Below are positions 1-7,990 of a stretch of DNA of 64,000 nucleotides, piece by piece (the first letter of the stretch is position 1; each line of letters opens with the position of its first letter). The stretch comes from Pseudomonadota bacterium. Its GTDB lineage: Bacteria > Pseudomonadota > Alphaproteobacteria > Azospirillales > Azospirillaceae. Both the position numbers and the translations under genes were made by a program. A model generated the notes under the pieces. It did no database searches. It worked only from the letters and a program-made list of their open reading frames with translations, and was not told the DNA's origin. The stretch spans positions 156,009 through 220,008 of the forward strand of contig JAFAFA010000152.1 in NCBI GenBank assembly GCA_023423695.1, in the 5' to 3' direction.

Positions 1-78
1 GTCGGCGCCATCAAGAACAAGCCGGCCTCCTGGAAGGATTATTTCTTCGACGACCTGCATGACGGCGCGGGGAGCTGA
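1..78 (+). CDS. C-terminal end of upstream protein, probable ABC substrate-binding protein (5' truncated)
   Basis: Frame 1 is open from the window edge to a TGA at 76-78 and encodes 25 residues ending in DDLHDGAGS. The next two genes are a NitT/TauT-type ATPase and permease, and such operons usually begin with the periplasmic binding protein, so this is probably the end of that protein. Too little is present to identify a domain; the assignment rests on context. The ATPase gene starts only 4 bases downstream, so they are probably co-transcribed. Confidence 0.5.
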   Translation, partial: VGAIKNKPASWKDYFFDDLHDGAGS

Positions 79-82
79 GCGG

Positions 83-931
83 ATGAACGCGCTGACCTAT
101 CCGCACAGCATCGACAGCGACGGCCTGTCCGAACGGCCGCTGCTGGACGTCTCCGGCGTGACCCTGCAATACAAGACGCGGCACCACCTCGTCACCGCGA
201 CCTACCGTGTCGATTTCCAGGTGTTCCGGGCCGAACGCTACGTCCTGCTGGGGCCGTCGGGCTGCGGCAAATCCTCCCTGCTGAAGGCGGTCGGCGGATT
301 CCTGCAGCCGGTCGAGGGGGCGATCCGCCTGAACGGCCGCACCGTGACGAAGCCCGGCCCCGACCGCATGATGGTCTTCCAGGAGTTCGACCAGCTTCCG
401 CCCTGGAAGACGGTCAAGGAGAACGTGATGTTCCCCCTGCTCGCCAGCGGCAAGACCAAGCGGCGCGAGGCGGAGGAAAAGGCGCTCGACTGCATCGCCC
501 GCGTGAACCTGACGAAGTTCGCCGACGTCCACCCGCACATGCTGTCCGGCGGCATGAAGCAGCGCGTCGCCATCGCCCGCGCCATGGCGATGGAGCCCGA
601 CATCCTGCTGATGGACGAGCCCTTCGCCGCGCTCGACGCGCTGACCCGCCGCAAGATGCAGGAGGAGTTGCTGCAGTTGTGGGACGACCTGCGCTTCACC
701 GTGCTGTTCGTCACCCATTCCATCGAGGAGGCGCTGATCGTCGGATCGCGCATCCTAGTGCTGTCGCCCCATCCCGGACAGGTGAAGGCGGAGGTGAACT
801 GCGACGGTTACGACCATGGCGCCGTCGGCGGGGCGGAGTTCCAGACACTCGCCGGCCGCATCCACGCCATGCTGTTCGCCGAAGATGTGGAAGGCTCCAG
901 CCAAGCCGCCGGAAAGGGGACAAGCGCATGA
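83..931 (+). CDS. NitT/TauT-family ABC transporter ATP-binding protein
   Basis: A 282-residue ATPase that would power import of a small anionic solute (nitrate, sulfonate, taurine or pyrimidine-like compounds are typical of the family). Walker A is GPSGCGKSS at about residues 57-65, the Q-loop region reads VFQEFDQLPPWKTV, the signature is LSGGMKQR near 154 and Walker B is ILLMDEP near 175; TVLFVTHSIEEAL carries the switch His. The ATG at 83 follows GGGGAGCTGAGCGG and is preferred to the in-frame ATG at 59, which lies inside the upstream gene. The stop overlaps the permease start (ATGA). The substrate cannot be read from the sequence. Confidence 0.93.
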   Translation: MNALTYPHSIDSDGLSERPLLDVSGVTLQYKTRHHLVTATYRVDFQVFRAERYVLLGPSGCGKSSLLKAVGGFLQPVEGAIRLNGRTVTKPGPDRMMVFQEFDQLPPWKTVKENVMFPLLASGKTKRREAEEKALDCIARVNLTKFADVHPHMLSGGMKQRVAIARAMAMEPDILLMDEPFAALDALTRRKMQEELLQLWDDLRFTVLFVTHSIEEALIVGSRILVLSPHPGQVKAEVNCDGYDHGAVGGAEFQTLAGRIHAMLFAEDVEGSSQAAGKGTSA

Positions 932-1839
932 CCGACCTGTCCTTTTCCCCGCGCCCCCTCCCGCCGGGCGGCCGGCGCGAACCGCCCCTGCGCCCGGAGT
1001 ACGAGCGCACCGTCACCGCGACCGGCCCCATCGGCGACGTCGCCCGCCCGCTGTCCCCGTGGGAGCGGCTGAACAACGTCACGGCTCTGCGCCGGCTGCT
1101 GGTCCTCGCCGCGGTCGCGGCGCTGTGGCAGGCGGCGGCGGTCTGGCAGAACAATCCGCTGATGTTCCCGACCTTCACCGACACCGCGGCGGCGCTGTGG
1201 GACGGCATCCGGCACGACGGTCTGCTGTCGATGGCCTGGACCTCGCTGTCGGTGCTGCTGAAGGGATATGCGGTGGCGCTGGTGCTGGCCGTGCTGCTGA
1301 CCACGGTCGCCGTGTCGACCCGGATCGGCAACGACCTGCTGTCGACGCTGACCTCCATGTTCAACCCCCTGCCGGCCATCGCCCTGCTGCCCATCGCCAT
1401 GCTGTGGTTCGGGCTGGGCGAGGTCAGCCTGATCTTCGTGCTGGTCCATGCCGTACTGTGGCCGCTGGCGCTGAACACCCATGCCGGCTTCACCTCGGTG
1501 TCGGAGACGCTGCGGATGGCCGGCCGGAACTATGGGCTGGGCGGGCTGCGCTATGTCGTGACGCTGCTGATCCCCGCCGCCTTCCCGGCGATCCTGACCG
1601 GGCTGAAGGTCGGCTGGGCCTTCGCCTGGCGCACGCTGATCGCGGCGGAGCTGGTGTTCGGCGTGTCGTCCGGCAAGGGCGGGCTCGGCTGGTTCATCTT
1701 CCAGAACCGCAACGAGCTTTACATCGACAAGGTCTTCGCCGGCCTCGTCACCGTCATCCTGATCGGCCTGCTGGTCGAGAACGTCGTCTTCCGCTGGATC
1801 GAGGTCCACACGGTCCGCAAATGGGGCATGGTCCGCTAA
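928..1839 (+). CDS. NitT/TauT-family ABC transporter permease
   Basis: A 303-residue inner-membrane permease partnering the preceding ATPase. After about 50 polar, proline-rich residues there are roughly six hydrophobic segments. The cytoplasmic coupling region near residue 195 (the part containing AGRNYGLGGLRYVV) matches the EAA-loop area of binding-protein-dependent permeases. The ATG at 928 overlaps the ATPase stop by four bases, which fixes the start. The stop at 1837-1839 directly abuts the next start codon, so the PLP enzyme downstream belongs to the same operon and probably acts on the imported compound. Confidence 0.92.
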   Translation: MTDLSFSPRPLPPGGRREPPLRPEYERTVTATGPIGDVARPLSPWERLNNVTALRRLLVLAAVAALWQAAAVWQNNPLMFPTFTDTAAALWDGIRHDGLLSMAWTSLSVLLKGYAVALVLAVLLTTVAVSTRIGNDLLSTLTSMFNPLPAIALLPIAMLWFGLGEVSLIFVLVHAVLWPLALNTHAGFTSVSETLRMAGRNYGLGGLRYVVTLLIPAAFPAILTGLKVGWAFAWRTLIAAELVFGVSSGKGGLGWFIFQNRNELYIDKVFAGLVTVILIGLLVENVVFRWIEVHTVRKWGMVR

Positions 1840-3120
1840 ATGGCTTTCCAAGACATCAATCCCGTGCGCTTCGATTCCAACCTGGCGGTCGAGCGCCCCA
1901 CCTTCGTCACCCATCTGGTATGCGCCTACACCGGCGAGCGGTACGAGGCCGACACCGTCCACAACCTGTCGCGCGCCGGCAAGCCGCTGCTGGTCCGCTA
2001 CGACCTGAATGGCGTGAAGCAGGCGCTGAGCAAGAGCGCGCTGTCCGAACGCCCGCAGGATCTGTGGCGCTACCGCGAGCTTCTGCCCGTCCGCAAGGTC
2101 GAGGACATCGTCAGCCTGGGCGAGGCGGTGACCCCGCTGGTGCCGCTGTCCCGGCTGGCGAAAAAACTGGGCGCGGCCGAACTGCTGGTAAAGGACGAGG
2201 GGCGGCTTCCCACCGGCTCCTTCAAGGCGCGCGGGCTGGTGATGGCGGTGTCGATGGCGAAGTCCTTCGGCATCACGCACATGGCGATGCCGACCAACGG
2301 CAATGCCGGGGCGGCGCTGGCCGCCTACGCCACCCGCGCCGGCATCCGGACCACCATCTTCTGCCCGGCCGACACGCCCGAGGTGAACGTGTCGGAGATC
2401 GAGTTGCAGGGCGCTACCGTCTACCGCGTCAACGGCCTGATCGACGATTGCGGGAAGATCGTCGGCGAGGGCAAGGCCAAGGTCGGCTGGTTCGACGTCT
2501 CCACCCTGAAGGAGCCTTACCGGATCGAAGGCAAGAAGACCATGGGGCTGGAATTGGCCGAACAGCTGGGCTGGGAGGTGCCGGACGTCATCTTCTATCC
2601 CACCGGCGGCGGCACCGGCCTGATCAGCATGTGGAAGGCCTTCGACGAACTGGAGGCCATCGGCTTCATCGGATCGAAGCGCCCGCGCATGGTGGCGGTG
2701 CAGGCCGCCGGCTGTGCCCCGATGGTCCGTGCCTGGGAACAGGGGGAGGAGCATGCCCCGCGCTGGGAGGATGCGCACACCATCGCGTCCGGCATCCGCG
2801 TGCCCCAGGCGGTCGGCGATTTCCTGATCCTGCGCGCGGTGCGCGAGAGCGGCGGCTTCGCCATCGCGGTGCCCGACGACGCCATCCAGGCCGCACTGAA
2901 CGAGGTGGCGCGCGAGGAAGGTTTCCTGCTCTGCCCCGAAGGAGCCGCCACCTACGCCGCCTACAAACAGGCGCTGGTCGACGGCCGGGTCGGGCGGGAC
3001 GAACGCGCCGTCCTGTTCAACTGCGCAACCGGCCTGAAATACCCGCTGCCACCGGTACACCGCACACTCGACCGCACCCGGCCCATCGACTATTCGCTCT
3101 TTGAGGACAGCGGCCGATGA
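1840..3120 (+). CDS. threonine synthase-like PLP-dependent (fold type II) enzyme
   Basis: A 426-residue PLP enzyme related to threonine synthase, cysteate synthase and diaminopropionate-type lyases. The PLP lysine is in LPTGSFKARG at about residues 124-133, the phosphate-binding loop is YPTGGGTGL near 252, and MPTNGNAGAALAAYA near 149 is the usual substrate/PLP loop. The N-terminal CAYTGERYEA stretch resembles the zinc-ribbon-like start of archaeal-type threonine synthases but has only one Cys. It starts on the base after the permease stop and overlaps the next gene by four bases, so it is embedded in a transporter/dehydrogenase operon rather than with homoserine genes. That suggests a catabolic or modified-amino-acid role; true threonine synthase activity is not excluded. 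Confidence 0.8.
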   Translation: MAFQDINPVRFDSNLAVERPTFVTHLVCAYTGERYEADTVHNLSRAGKPLLVRYDLNGVKQALSKSALSERPQDLWRYRELLPVRKVEDIVSLGEAVTPLVPLSRLAKKLGAAELLVKDEGRLPTGSFKARGLVMAVSMAKSFGITHMAMPTNGNAGAALAAYATRAGIRTTIFCPADTPEVNVSEIELQGATVYRVNGLIDDCGKIVGEGKAKVGWFDVSTLKEPYRIEGKKTMGLELAEQLGWEVPDVIFYPTGGGTGLISMWKAFDELEAIGFIGSKRPRMVAVQAAGCAPMVRAWEQGEEHAPRWEDAHTIASGIRVPQAVGDFLILRAVRESGGFAIAVPDDAIQAALNEVAREEGFLLCPEGAATYAAYKQALVDGRVGRDERAVLFNCATGLKYPLPPVHRTLDRTRPIDYSLFEDSGR

Positions 3121-4181
3121 GCGAGGTCCGCTACCGCCCGGATCGGCTGGTCGCGACGCTCGACGCCATCCTCCGCCGCAGCGGCAGCCCGGCGGAGGAG
3201 GCGGCCATCGTCGCCGCCAATCTGGTGGAGGCCGACGCCCGCGGCCATGCCAGCCATGGCGTCTGCCAGATCGCCGTCTATACCCGCAGCCTGGAGCTGG
3301 GCCATCTCCAGCCCGACCGCCATGCCCGCATCGTCCGTGACGAGGCGCCCTTTCTGGTGGTGGACGGCGATGTCGGCTATGGGCAGGTGATCGCGCGGGA
3401 GGCGACCGACCTCGCCATCGAACGGGCCAAGGCGGGCGGCGCCTGCATCCTCGCCCTGCGCAACGCCCACCATATCGGCCGCGTCGGCTCCTATGGCGAG
3501 CAGTGCATCGACGCCGGGCTGATCGGGCTGTTCTTCGTCAATGTGGTCAGCCGTCCGCTGGCGGCGCCCCATGGCGGCGGACGGCCGCGTCTGGGCACCA
3601 ACCCGGTCTGCATCGCCGTGCCCGGCACGCCCGGATACGCCCCATTCCTGCTGGATTTCGCCACCAGCGCCATCGCCGCCAACAAATGCCGCATCAAGGC
3701 CTCGCTGGGCGCGGAGGTGGAGGATGGTCTCCTGCTGGACCCGGAGGGCCGGCCGACCCGCGATCCCGGCGTGATGTTCACCGAACCGACCGGCGCCATC
3801 CTGCCCTTCGGCGGTCATAAGGGCTACGGCCTGGCCCTGGCCTGCGAAATCCTGGCCGGCGCGCTGGCCGGCGGCCTGCCCGCGCTGCCGGAGAATCTGC
3901 GGCCGGGCCGCGTGGTCAACAATGCGCTGGCCTTCATCATCGACCCCAACCGGGTGGCCGGCCCGGAATGGCAGACGCTGACCGACGCGGTCCTCGACCA
4001 TGTCGCCGACACGCCTCCCACGCCCGGCAGTGACGGCGTCAGCATCCCCGGCGAGCCGGAGGCGCTGCACCGCATGACCGCCATGGACCGCGGCATCGCT
4101 CTCGACCCCGACACGGTTGCGGCGCTCCACCGCATCGGCGGCGGGCTCGGGTTGGACGTCAAGGCGTTGCTGGAGGGATAG
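3117..4181 (+). CDS. Ldh-family (malate/L-lactate/sulfolactate-type) NAD(P)-dependent dehydrogenase
   Basis: A 354-residue member of the Ldh_2 family (YbiC, ComC, ureidoglycolate dehydrogenase), which oxidises 2-hydroxyacids to 2-oxoacids and is unrelated to Rossmann lactate dehydrogenases. Family marks are ADARGHASHGV near residue 40 with the conserved His, ILALRNAHHIGRVG near 117, the LGTNPVCIAVPG motif near 160, and PFGGHKGYGLALACEIL near 230. The ATG overlaps the preceding stop (ATGA), so it is translationally coupled to the PLP enzyme. The family is stereospecific and is often paired with a D-2-hydroxyacid dehydrogenase to invert a hydroxyacid; such a gene lies next door. The substrate is unknown. 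Confidence 0.9.
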   Translation: MSEVRYRPDRLVATLDAILRRSGSPAEEAAIVAANLVEADARGHASHGVCQIAVYTRSLELGHLQPDRHARIVRDEAPFLVVDGDVGYGQVIAREATDLAIERAKAGGACILALRNAHHIGRVGSYGEQCIDAGLIGLFFVNVVSRPLAAPHGGGRPRLGTNPVCIAVPGTPGYAPFLLDFATSAIAANKCRIKASLGAEVEDGLLLDPEGRPTRDPGVMFTEPTGAILPFGGHKGYGLALACEILAGALAGGLPALPENLRPGRVVNNALAFIIDPNRVAGPEWQTLTDAVLDHVADTPPTPGSDGVSIPGEPEALHRMTAMDRGIALDPDTVAALHRIGGGLGLDVKALLEG

Positions 4182-4182
4182 C

Positions 4183-4203
4183 GGGGGGCTGCATTTGCCC
4201 CCC
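4183..4203. terminator. short GC-rich hairpin between convergent genes
   Basis: GGGGGGC (4183-4189) and GCCCCCC (4197-4203) form a perfect 7-bp stem with a 7-base loop, two bases after the Ldh-family stop codon and before the end of the convergent dehydrogenase. There is only a short T-rich tail, so intrinsic termination is plausible but not certain. Confidence 0.5.
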
Positions 4204-4244
4204 TTGCCGTTCGCTCAAACCCAGATCTTTCAGGCCCAGTTCCC

Positions 4245-5252
4245 TCAAGCCCGAATCCTGTTCCGCAGCACCCCATCCTCCAGGAACATCCGCGCCGTCT
4301 CCGCCGCGTTGCGCCGCATCTCGACGGCCGCCTGATCGGAGTGGAAGGCGTTGTGCGGCGTCACCACCAGCCGTCCGGCCAGCCAGGCCTCCCCCGCCCG
4401 CCAAGCGTCGAGCAGCGGATGGGGGGCCGGCGGTTCGACCGGCAGCACGTCGGTCCCGACCGCCGCCAGCCGGCCGTCGCGCAGGGCCGCTTCCACCGGG
4501 TCGAGCCCGGCGAAAAGTTCGCCGCGCGCGGTGTTGACCAGGATGGCGCCCGGCTTCATCGCCGCCAGGGTCGCCCCGTTCAGCAGGCCGCGCGTCTCCG
4601 GCGTCAGCGGGCAATGGAAGGTGACGATGTCGGATTCGGCCAGCAGGTCCTCCAGACGGCGGACACGGCGGTAGCCGACCGCCTTCTCGTGCCCGGCCGG
4701 CTGCAACGGATCATAGCCCAGGATCCGATAGCCGAAGCCCTTCAGCCGGTTCACCACCGCGGTGCCGATCCGACCGACGCCGACCACCCCCACGGTCGCG
4801 GCGCTGGACCGGTGCAGCGGCGTCAGCGTGTTGGCCTGCCATGTCGTCGTATAGCCGCGGGCGCGGGCATCATGCTCCCACAGGCGCCGCTGCAGCGACA
4901 GGATCATGGCGACCGCATGGTCGGCGACCTCCTCCGTCCCGTAATCCGGGTTGTTGCAGAACGGGATCCCGGCGGCCTCCAGCGCCGCCACATCGACGCG
5001 GTCGTAGCCGACGCCGAAGCGTACGACGATCCGGCAGCGCTTCAACCGCTCGACCGTGGCCGGACCGATGCGCGTGCTCCACACCAGCAGCGCGTCCAGC
5101 CGGGCGAGACGCTCCGGGTCGAGATCCTCCTCGCGTCGGCAATCGAGGAAATCCACTTCGGCGACACCGTCCAGCACAGCGGCTTCAAGATCGGGGGGCG
5201 GAATCATGTGATCGGTGATTCCGACGACGAACCGCCTTGCCTGCTGCTGCAT
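4245..5252 (-). CDS. D-isomer-specific 2-hydroxyacid dehydrogenase
   Basis: A 335-residue NAD(P)H-dependent enzyme that interconverts 2-hydroxyacids and 2-oxoacids. The nucleotide-binding motif is VGVGRIG, the catalytic Arg is in VNTARGEL, the Glu in TDVLPVEPP and the catalytic His in VTPHNAFHSD, in the expected order. The ATG at 5252 is chosen because AGGAG lies 8 bases upstream; in-frame ATGs at 5270 and 5309 lack this. It converges on the Ldh-family gene 64 bases away. Two hydroxyacid dehydrogenases of opposite typical stereochemistry next to one importer fit a hydroxyacid inversion route, as known for sulfolactate (ComC/SlcC), but glyoxylate/hydroxypyruvate or phosphoglycerate-like activity is also possible. 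Confidence 0.9.
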   Translation of the reverse strand: MQQQARRFVVGITDHMIPPPDLEAAVLDGVAEVDFLDCRREEDLDPERLARLDALLVWSTRIGPATVERLKRCRIVVRFGVGYDRVDVAALEAAGIPFCNNPDYGTEEVADHAVAMILSLQRRLWEHDARARGYTTTWQANTLTPLHRSSAATVGVVGVGRIGTAVVNRLKGFGYRILGYDPLQPAGHEKAVGYRRVRRLEDLLAESDIVTFHCPLTPETRGLLNGATLAAMKPGAILVNTARGELFAGLDPVEAALRDGRLAAVGTDVLPVEPPAPHPLLDAWRAGEAWLAGRLVVTPHNAFHSDQAAVEMRRNAAETARMFLEDGVLRNRIRA

Positions 5253-5542
5253 CCCTGCCGCTCCTGTCATTTCCCAGGTTGATGAGGCGTTATCTGTCCA
5301 CGCAATCACGAGCTTTGCAAGATGAAGCCGATTTCCAAAATAGGGAAACAGTTATGCATTCAAGCGGCTAAACTGCTGAATGACCCTACATACTCATGGG
5401 TGCCGCAGTGAAACCTCCGAACGCCGATGCACCTGAGGTCGCCGACGCCGACCGCCCGATCCAGCCCCTGGACCGACCGCTGCGCCCCCGGCGGGCTCGC
5501 CTCTTCGAACACCACGACCTTTGCTCTGTTCGATGAGCGGCC

Positions 5543-6109
5543 TCATCGCCCATGCGGCAGCGAGACATGCCCGACGGTGTAGATTTGCATCGTCTCTGTC
5601 GCCACGGGCGGCAACTTCGGCCAGAGCGTGAAGCTCGCCGTCGCCCACCGCGTCGGATCGAACGCGGCGACGGCGGCCAATGCTCCGGCCCGGATCGCCG
5701 ACCTTGTCGCCGCGATGGCGATCTCCCGTTGCGAAGCCAAATCCGAATGGGCCGCGACCGGTCGGATATCACGGGTGGCATGGGTCGCGGCGCTCAGGTT
5801 AGGCGTCAGCTCCGCATGCCGGATCAGCCAAGTCTGCACCGATGGCCAGCCGAAGTCGCGTGTCACTGCCGCAAAGCCCGGGCCGGAAAGAAAATCGTCG
5901 ATCCCTTCCGGTTCATCCCACAGGTAGAAGGGTGCATAAAGGTTTTCAGCACTGGCAAAACCGGCATCCTGCTTTCTTGCGGCGAGATAGGCCTTGAAAC
6001 GCAACCGTGGAAAGCCGTCCAGCAGCGGACCTTTCCCCCGAATGCGGCGGTCGATGACCGCCATGTCGTAATCGGCCGGCAGGACGAAGCTGTATTGCAT
6101 CGCAATCAT
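5543..6109 (-). CDS. DUF4865 family protein
   Basis: A 188-residue protein of unknown function with the family's typical opening MIAMQYSFVLPADYDM, a repeated aromatic/acidic core (YAPFYLWDEPEGIDDFLSG) and a C-terminal YTVGHVSLP. The fold appears related to small dimeric alpha/beta-barrel proteins, but that is an inference. The ATG at 6109 overlaps the cupin stop (ATGA) and has AGGAGG about 10 bases upstream. It is the last gene of a three-gene operon with a cupin and a tautomerase, opposite a LysR regulator, a set that recurs in proteobacteria. No enzymatic activity is assigned. Confidence 0.85.
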   Translation of the reverse strand: MIAMQYSFVLPADYDMAVIDRRIRGKGPLLDGFPRLRFKAYLAARKQDAGFASAENLYAPFYLWDEPEGIDDFLSGPGFAAVTRDFGWPSVQTWLIRHAELTPNLSAATHATRDIRPVAAHSDLASQREIAIAATRSAIRAGALAAVAAFDPTRWATASFTLWPKLPPVATETMQIYTVGHVSLPHGR

Positions 6110-6540
6110 CGGGAAAGGTCCTCCTGTTCGACGGCTTCCATCCAATGAACGGCGGTACCGCCCTGGACCGGTTGGACGCTGACGTAACTGAACGGGCTGG
6201 ATGGTGCCGCGCCATGCCAGTGGCGTTCGCCGGGGGCAAACCAGACGGCGTCGCCAGCGCGGACCTCGACCGGCTCGCCGCCATCGCGTTGAACGACGCC
6301 GACGCCATCGAGCACGAACAGAAGCTGCCCGGACGGATGGCTGTGCCAATGGGTCACGACGCCCGGCGGGATGAAGGCGCGCATCGCCGTAATTTCGCCG
6401 TCGGTCCGGCTCGACAGCAGCATCTGAGCGAGGAAGGAACCGCTGGCGATCCCCTCGGGCGCAGCGGCAATGCCCTCACCGGCGCGACGGATGGTCATGA
6501 CCGCCGGGCAGGAGGATTGCATTTCGAAATATCCGGTCAT
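6106..6540 (-). CDS. cupin-domain protein
   Basis: A 144-residue single-domain cupin. Motif 1 metal ligands are visible as HWHSHPSGQLLFVLDG (about residues 65-80; two or three His and a Gln in place of the usual Glu) and motif 2 as FAPGERHWHGAAP. It is likely a small metal-dependent enzyme or sensor; the substrate is unknown. The ATG at 6540 overlaps the tautomerase stop and is preferred to an upstream in-frame ATG at 6594 inside that gene. Four-base overlaps on both sides make this the middle gene of a tightly coupled operon. Confidence 0.88.
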   Translation of the reverse strand: MTGYFEMQSSCPAVMTIRRAGEGIAAAPEGIASGSFLAQMLLSSRTDGEITAMRAFIPPGVVTHWHSHPSGQLLFVLDGVGVVQRDGGEPVEVRAGDAVWFAPGERHWHGAAPSSPFSYVSVQPVQGGTAVHWMEAVEQEDLSR

Positions 6541-6938
6541 CGGCAAGCCTCCTCCAGCAGCAGGGCGGCCGACAGGCCGGATGCGAAAGACCAATCCTCA
6601 GAGCCCGATTGGGCGATCACGACCATAACGTCCTCTGGCCGAACACCCGGCGACGCCGCAAGATTCTCGACCAGCAGCCGATAGAAGCGGGCCTTCGTTT
6701 CCGGTGATCGCTCTTTCCCGGTGGTGATGTGGAAGACGATGTAATCGTCCGAGCGGGGGCCGCCGCCATAGGTTCGATCAAAGATCAATTCATAGGGCTG
6801 ATGCTGGTGGATCGCGGCAAAGCGGTCCCTTTCCGGAACGTCGAAACTATCGACCAGCGCTCTGTCGAGACTGTAGGAAACAGCCGCGAGGTAAGCCGGA
6901 GATTTGCCGGCGAGCAGGGAAATTCGAGTGAAGGGCAT
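6537..6938 (-). CDS. tautomerase family protein (4-oxalocrotonate tautomerase/MSAD-like)
   Basis: A 133-residue protein beginning MPFTRISLLAGKS, so Met removal would expose the catalytic N-terminal Pro of the tautomerase superfamily. The length and the central YDRTYGGG-like segment (here FDRTYGGGPRSDDY) match the longer tautomerase_2 / malonate-semialdehyde-decarboxylase-like group. EDVMVVIAQSGSEDWSFASG near the end contains the usual EDWSFG-like signature. It is the first gene of the tautomerase-cupin-DUF4865 operon and is divergent from the LysR gene, which probably controls it. Confidence 0.9.
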   Translation of the reverse strand: MPFTRISLLAGKSPAYLAAVSYSLDRALVDSFDVPERDRFAAIHQHQPYELIFDRTYGGGPRSDDYIVFHITTGKERSPETKARFYRLLVENLAASPGVRPEDVMVVIAQSGSEDWSFASGLSAALLLEEACR

Positions 6939-6997
6939 CTGTGCCGCTCCTGCGAAAGCGTTTGACAGAGGCAGTATGGCGCGCCACGATCATCCTG

Positions 6998-7010
6998 ATA
7001 ATCAGATTAT
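6998..7010. promoter_or_regulatory. palindromic LysR-type operator candidate
   Basis: ATAATCAGATTAT is a perfect 13-bp palindrome (with a near-palindromic CTGA...TCAG extension) between the tautomerase and LysR genes, 36 bases before the preferred LysR start. It fits the dyadic T-N11-A sites bound by LysR regulators at divergent promoters. A TTGACA at 6962-6967 may be a -35 element for the LysR gene, without a clear -10. Confidence 0.55.
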
Positions 7011-7045
7011 TCAGCATGAATGATCCTGCTTTTCGGGACCTTCCT

Positions 7046-7975
7046 ATGCGTTTGACCAACCTCGACATGGATGCGCTGCGCAGCTTCGTCGCCGGCATCG
7101 ATGCCGGCTCCTTCGCCCAAGCCGCCGATCGGCTGGGGCGATCGACGTCGGCGGTCAGCGCCCACCTCAAGAAGCTGGAGGATCAGACCAGAACGGCGCT
7201 GGTGCGCAAGGCGGGGCGCGGCCTGACCCTCACCGATGGCGGTGAAGTGCTGCTGTCCTATGCCAGACGCCTGTTGACTCTCAATGACGAGGCGATGAAC
7301 GCCGTTCGCGGGGCCGAGTTGGAGGGCTGGATCCGCCTGGGAATCCAGGAGGATTTCGGCGAGGCCGTGCTGCCGCAGGTGCTCGGCCGCTTCGCTCGTG
7401 CCCATCCCAAGGTCCGGATCGAGGGACGCATCGCCCGCAACGGCGAGTTGCTTGAGAAGATCGCCTCAGGCCATCTCGATCTTGCGCTGGCGTGGGACGA
7501 CGGCACCGCGTCTGCCATCGACAGGATCGCGTCCTTGCCGCTGTGCTGGCTGGGTGCGGCGGAGGAGGAGCCGGCCTGGCGGGCAGATGGATGCGAGCCA
7601 CTCGGACGCGAACCACTGCCACTTGCGGCGCTGGAGGCTCCCTGCCTCCTGCGCACCATCGCCTGCGACCATCTCGACCGCCAGGGGATTGCCTGGCGCA
7701 TCGCCTTCGTCAGCCCGAGCCTGGGCGGCCTCTGGGCGGCGACGGCGGCGGGCCTCGGCATCGCCTTGCGAACCCCGGTGGGTCGGCCGCCGTCAGTCCG
7801 CGTGCTCGATCCCGCCACCTATGGCTTGCCGCACCTGCAGTCGCTCGGCCTCAGACTTCTGCGGTCCGACAAGGGACCGAACCCGATCGGCGACCATCTC
7901 GCGACGATCATCCGGCAGGCGGTGCGAGAAACGCTGCCCGCAGGCTGGATGCCGGCACCATCGAACGCCGAGTGA
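7046..7975 (+). CDS. LysR-family transcriptional regulator
   Basis: A 309-residue regulator with an N-terminal winged HTH (LDMDALRSFVAGIDAGSFAQ, then AADRLGRSTSAVSAHLKKLE) and a C-terminal periplasmic-binding-like effector domain containing LGIQEDFGEAVLPQVLG. The ATG at 7046 starts the standard LysR N-terminus (MRLTNLDMDALRSF); longer forms from 6941 or 7016 would add an atypical tail. It is divergent from the tautomerase operon, and a perfect palindrome lies in the shared promoter region, so local control is likely. The effector is unknown. Confidence 0.92.
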   Translation: MRLTNLDMDALRSFVAGIDAGSFAQAADRLGRSTSAVSAHLKKLEDQTRTALVRKAGRGLTLTDGGEVLLSYARRLLTLNDEAMNAVRGAELEGWIRLGIQEDFGEAVLPQVLGRFARAHPKVRIEGRIARNGELLEKIASGHLDLALAWDDGTASAIDRIASLPLCWLGAAEEEPAWRADGCEPLGREPLPLAALEAPCLLRTIACDHLDRQGIAWRIAFVSPSLGGLWAATAAGLGIALRTPVGRPPSVRVLDPATYGLPHLQSLGLRLLRSDKGPNPIGDHLATIIRQAVRETLPAGWMPAPSNAE

Positions 7976-7990
7976 CACTCAAGGGACGGG

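Noticed and set aside
5386..5542. Short open frames on both strands between the dehydrogenase and DUF4865 genes
   Set aside because: Arg/Gly-rich shadow-like translations with no start signal or domain; treated as intergenic.
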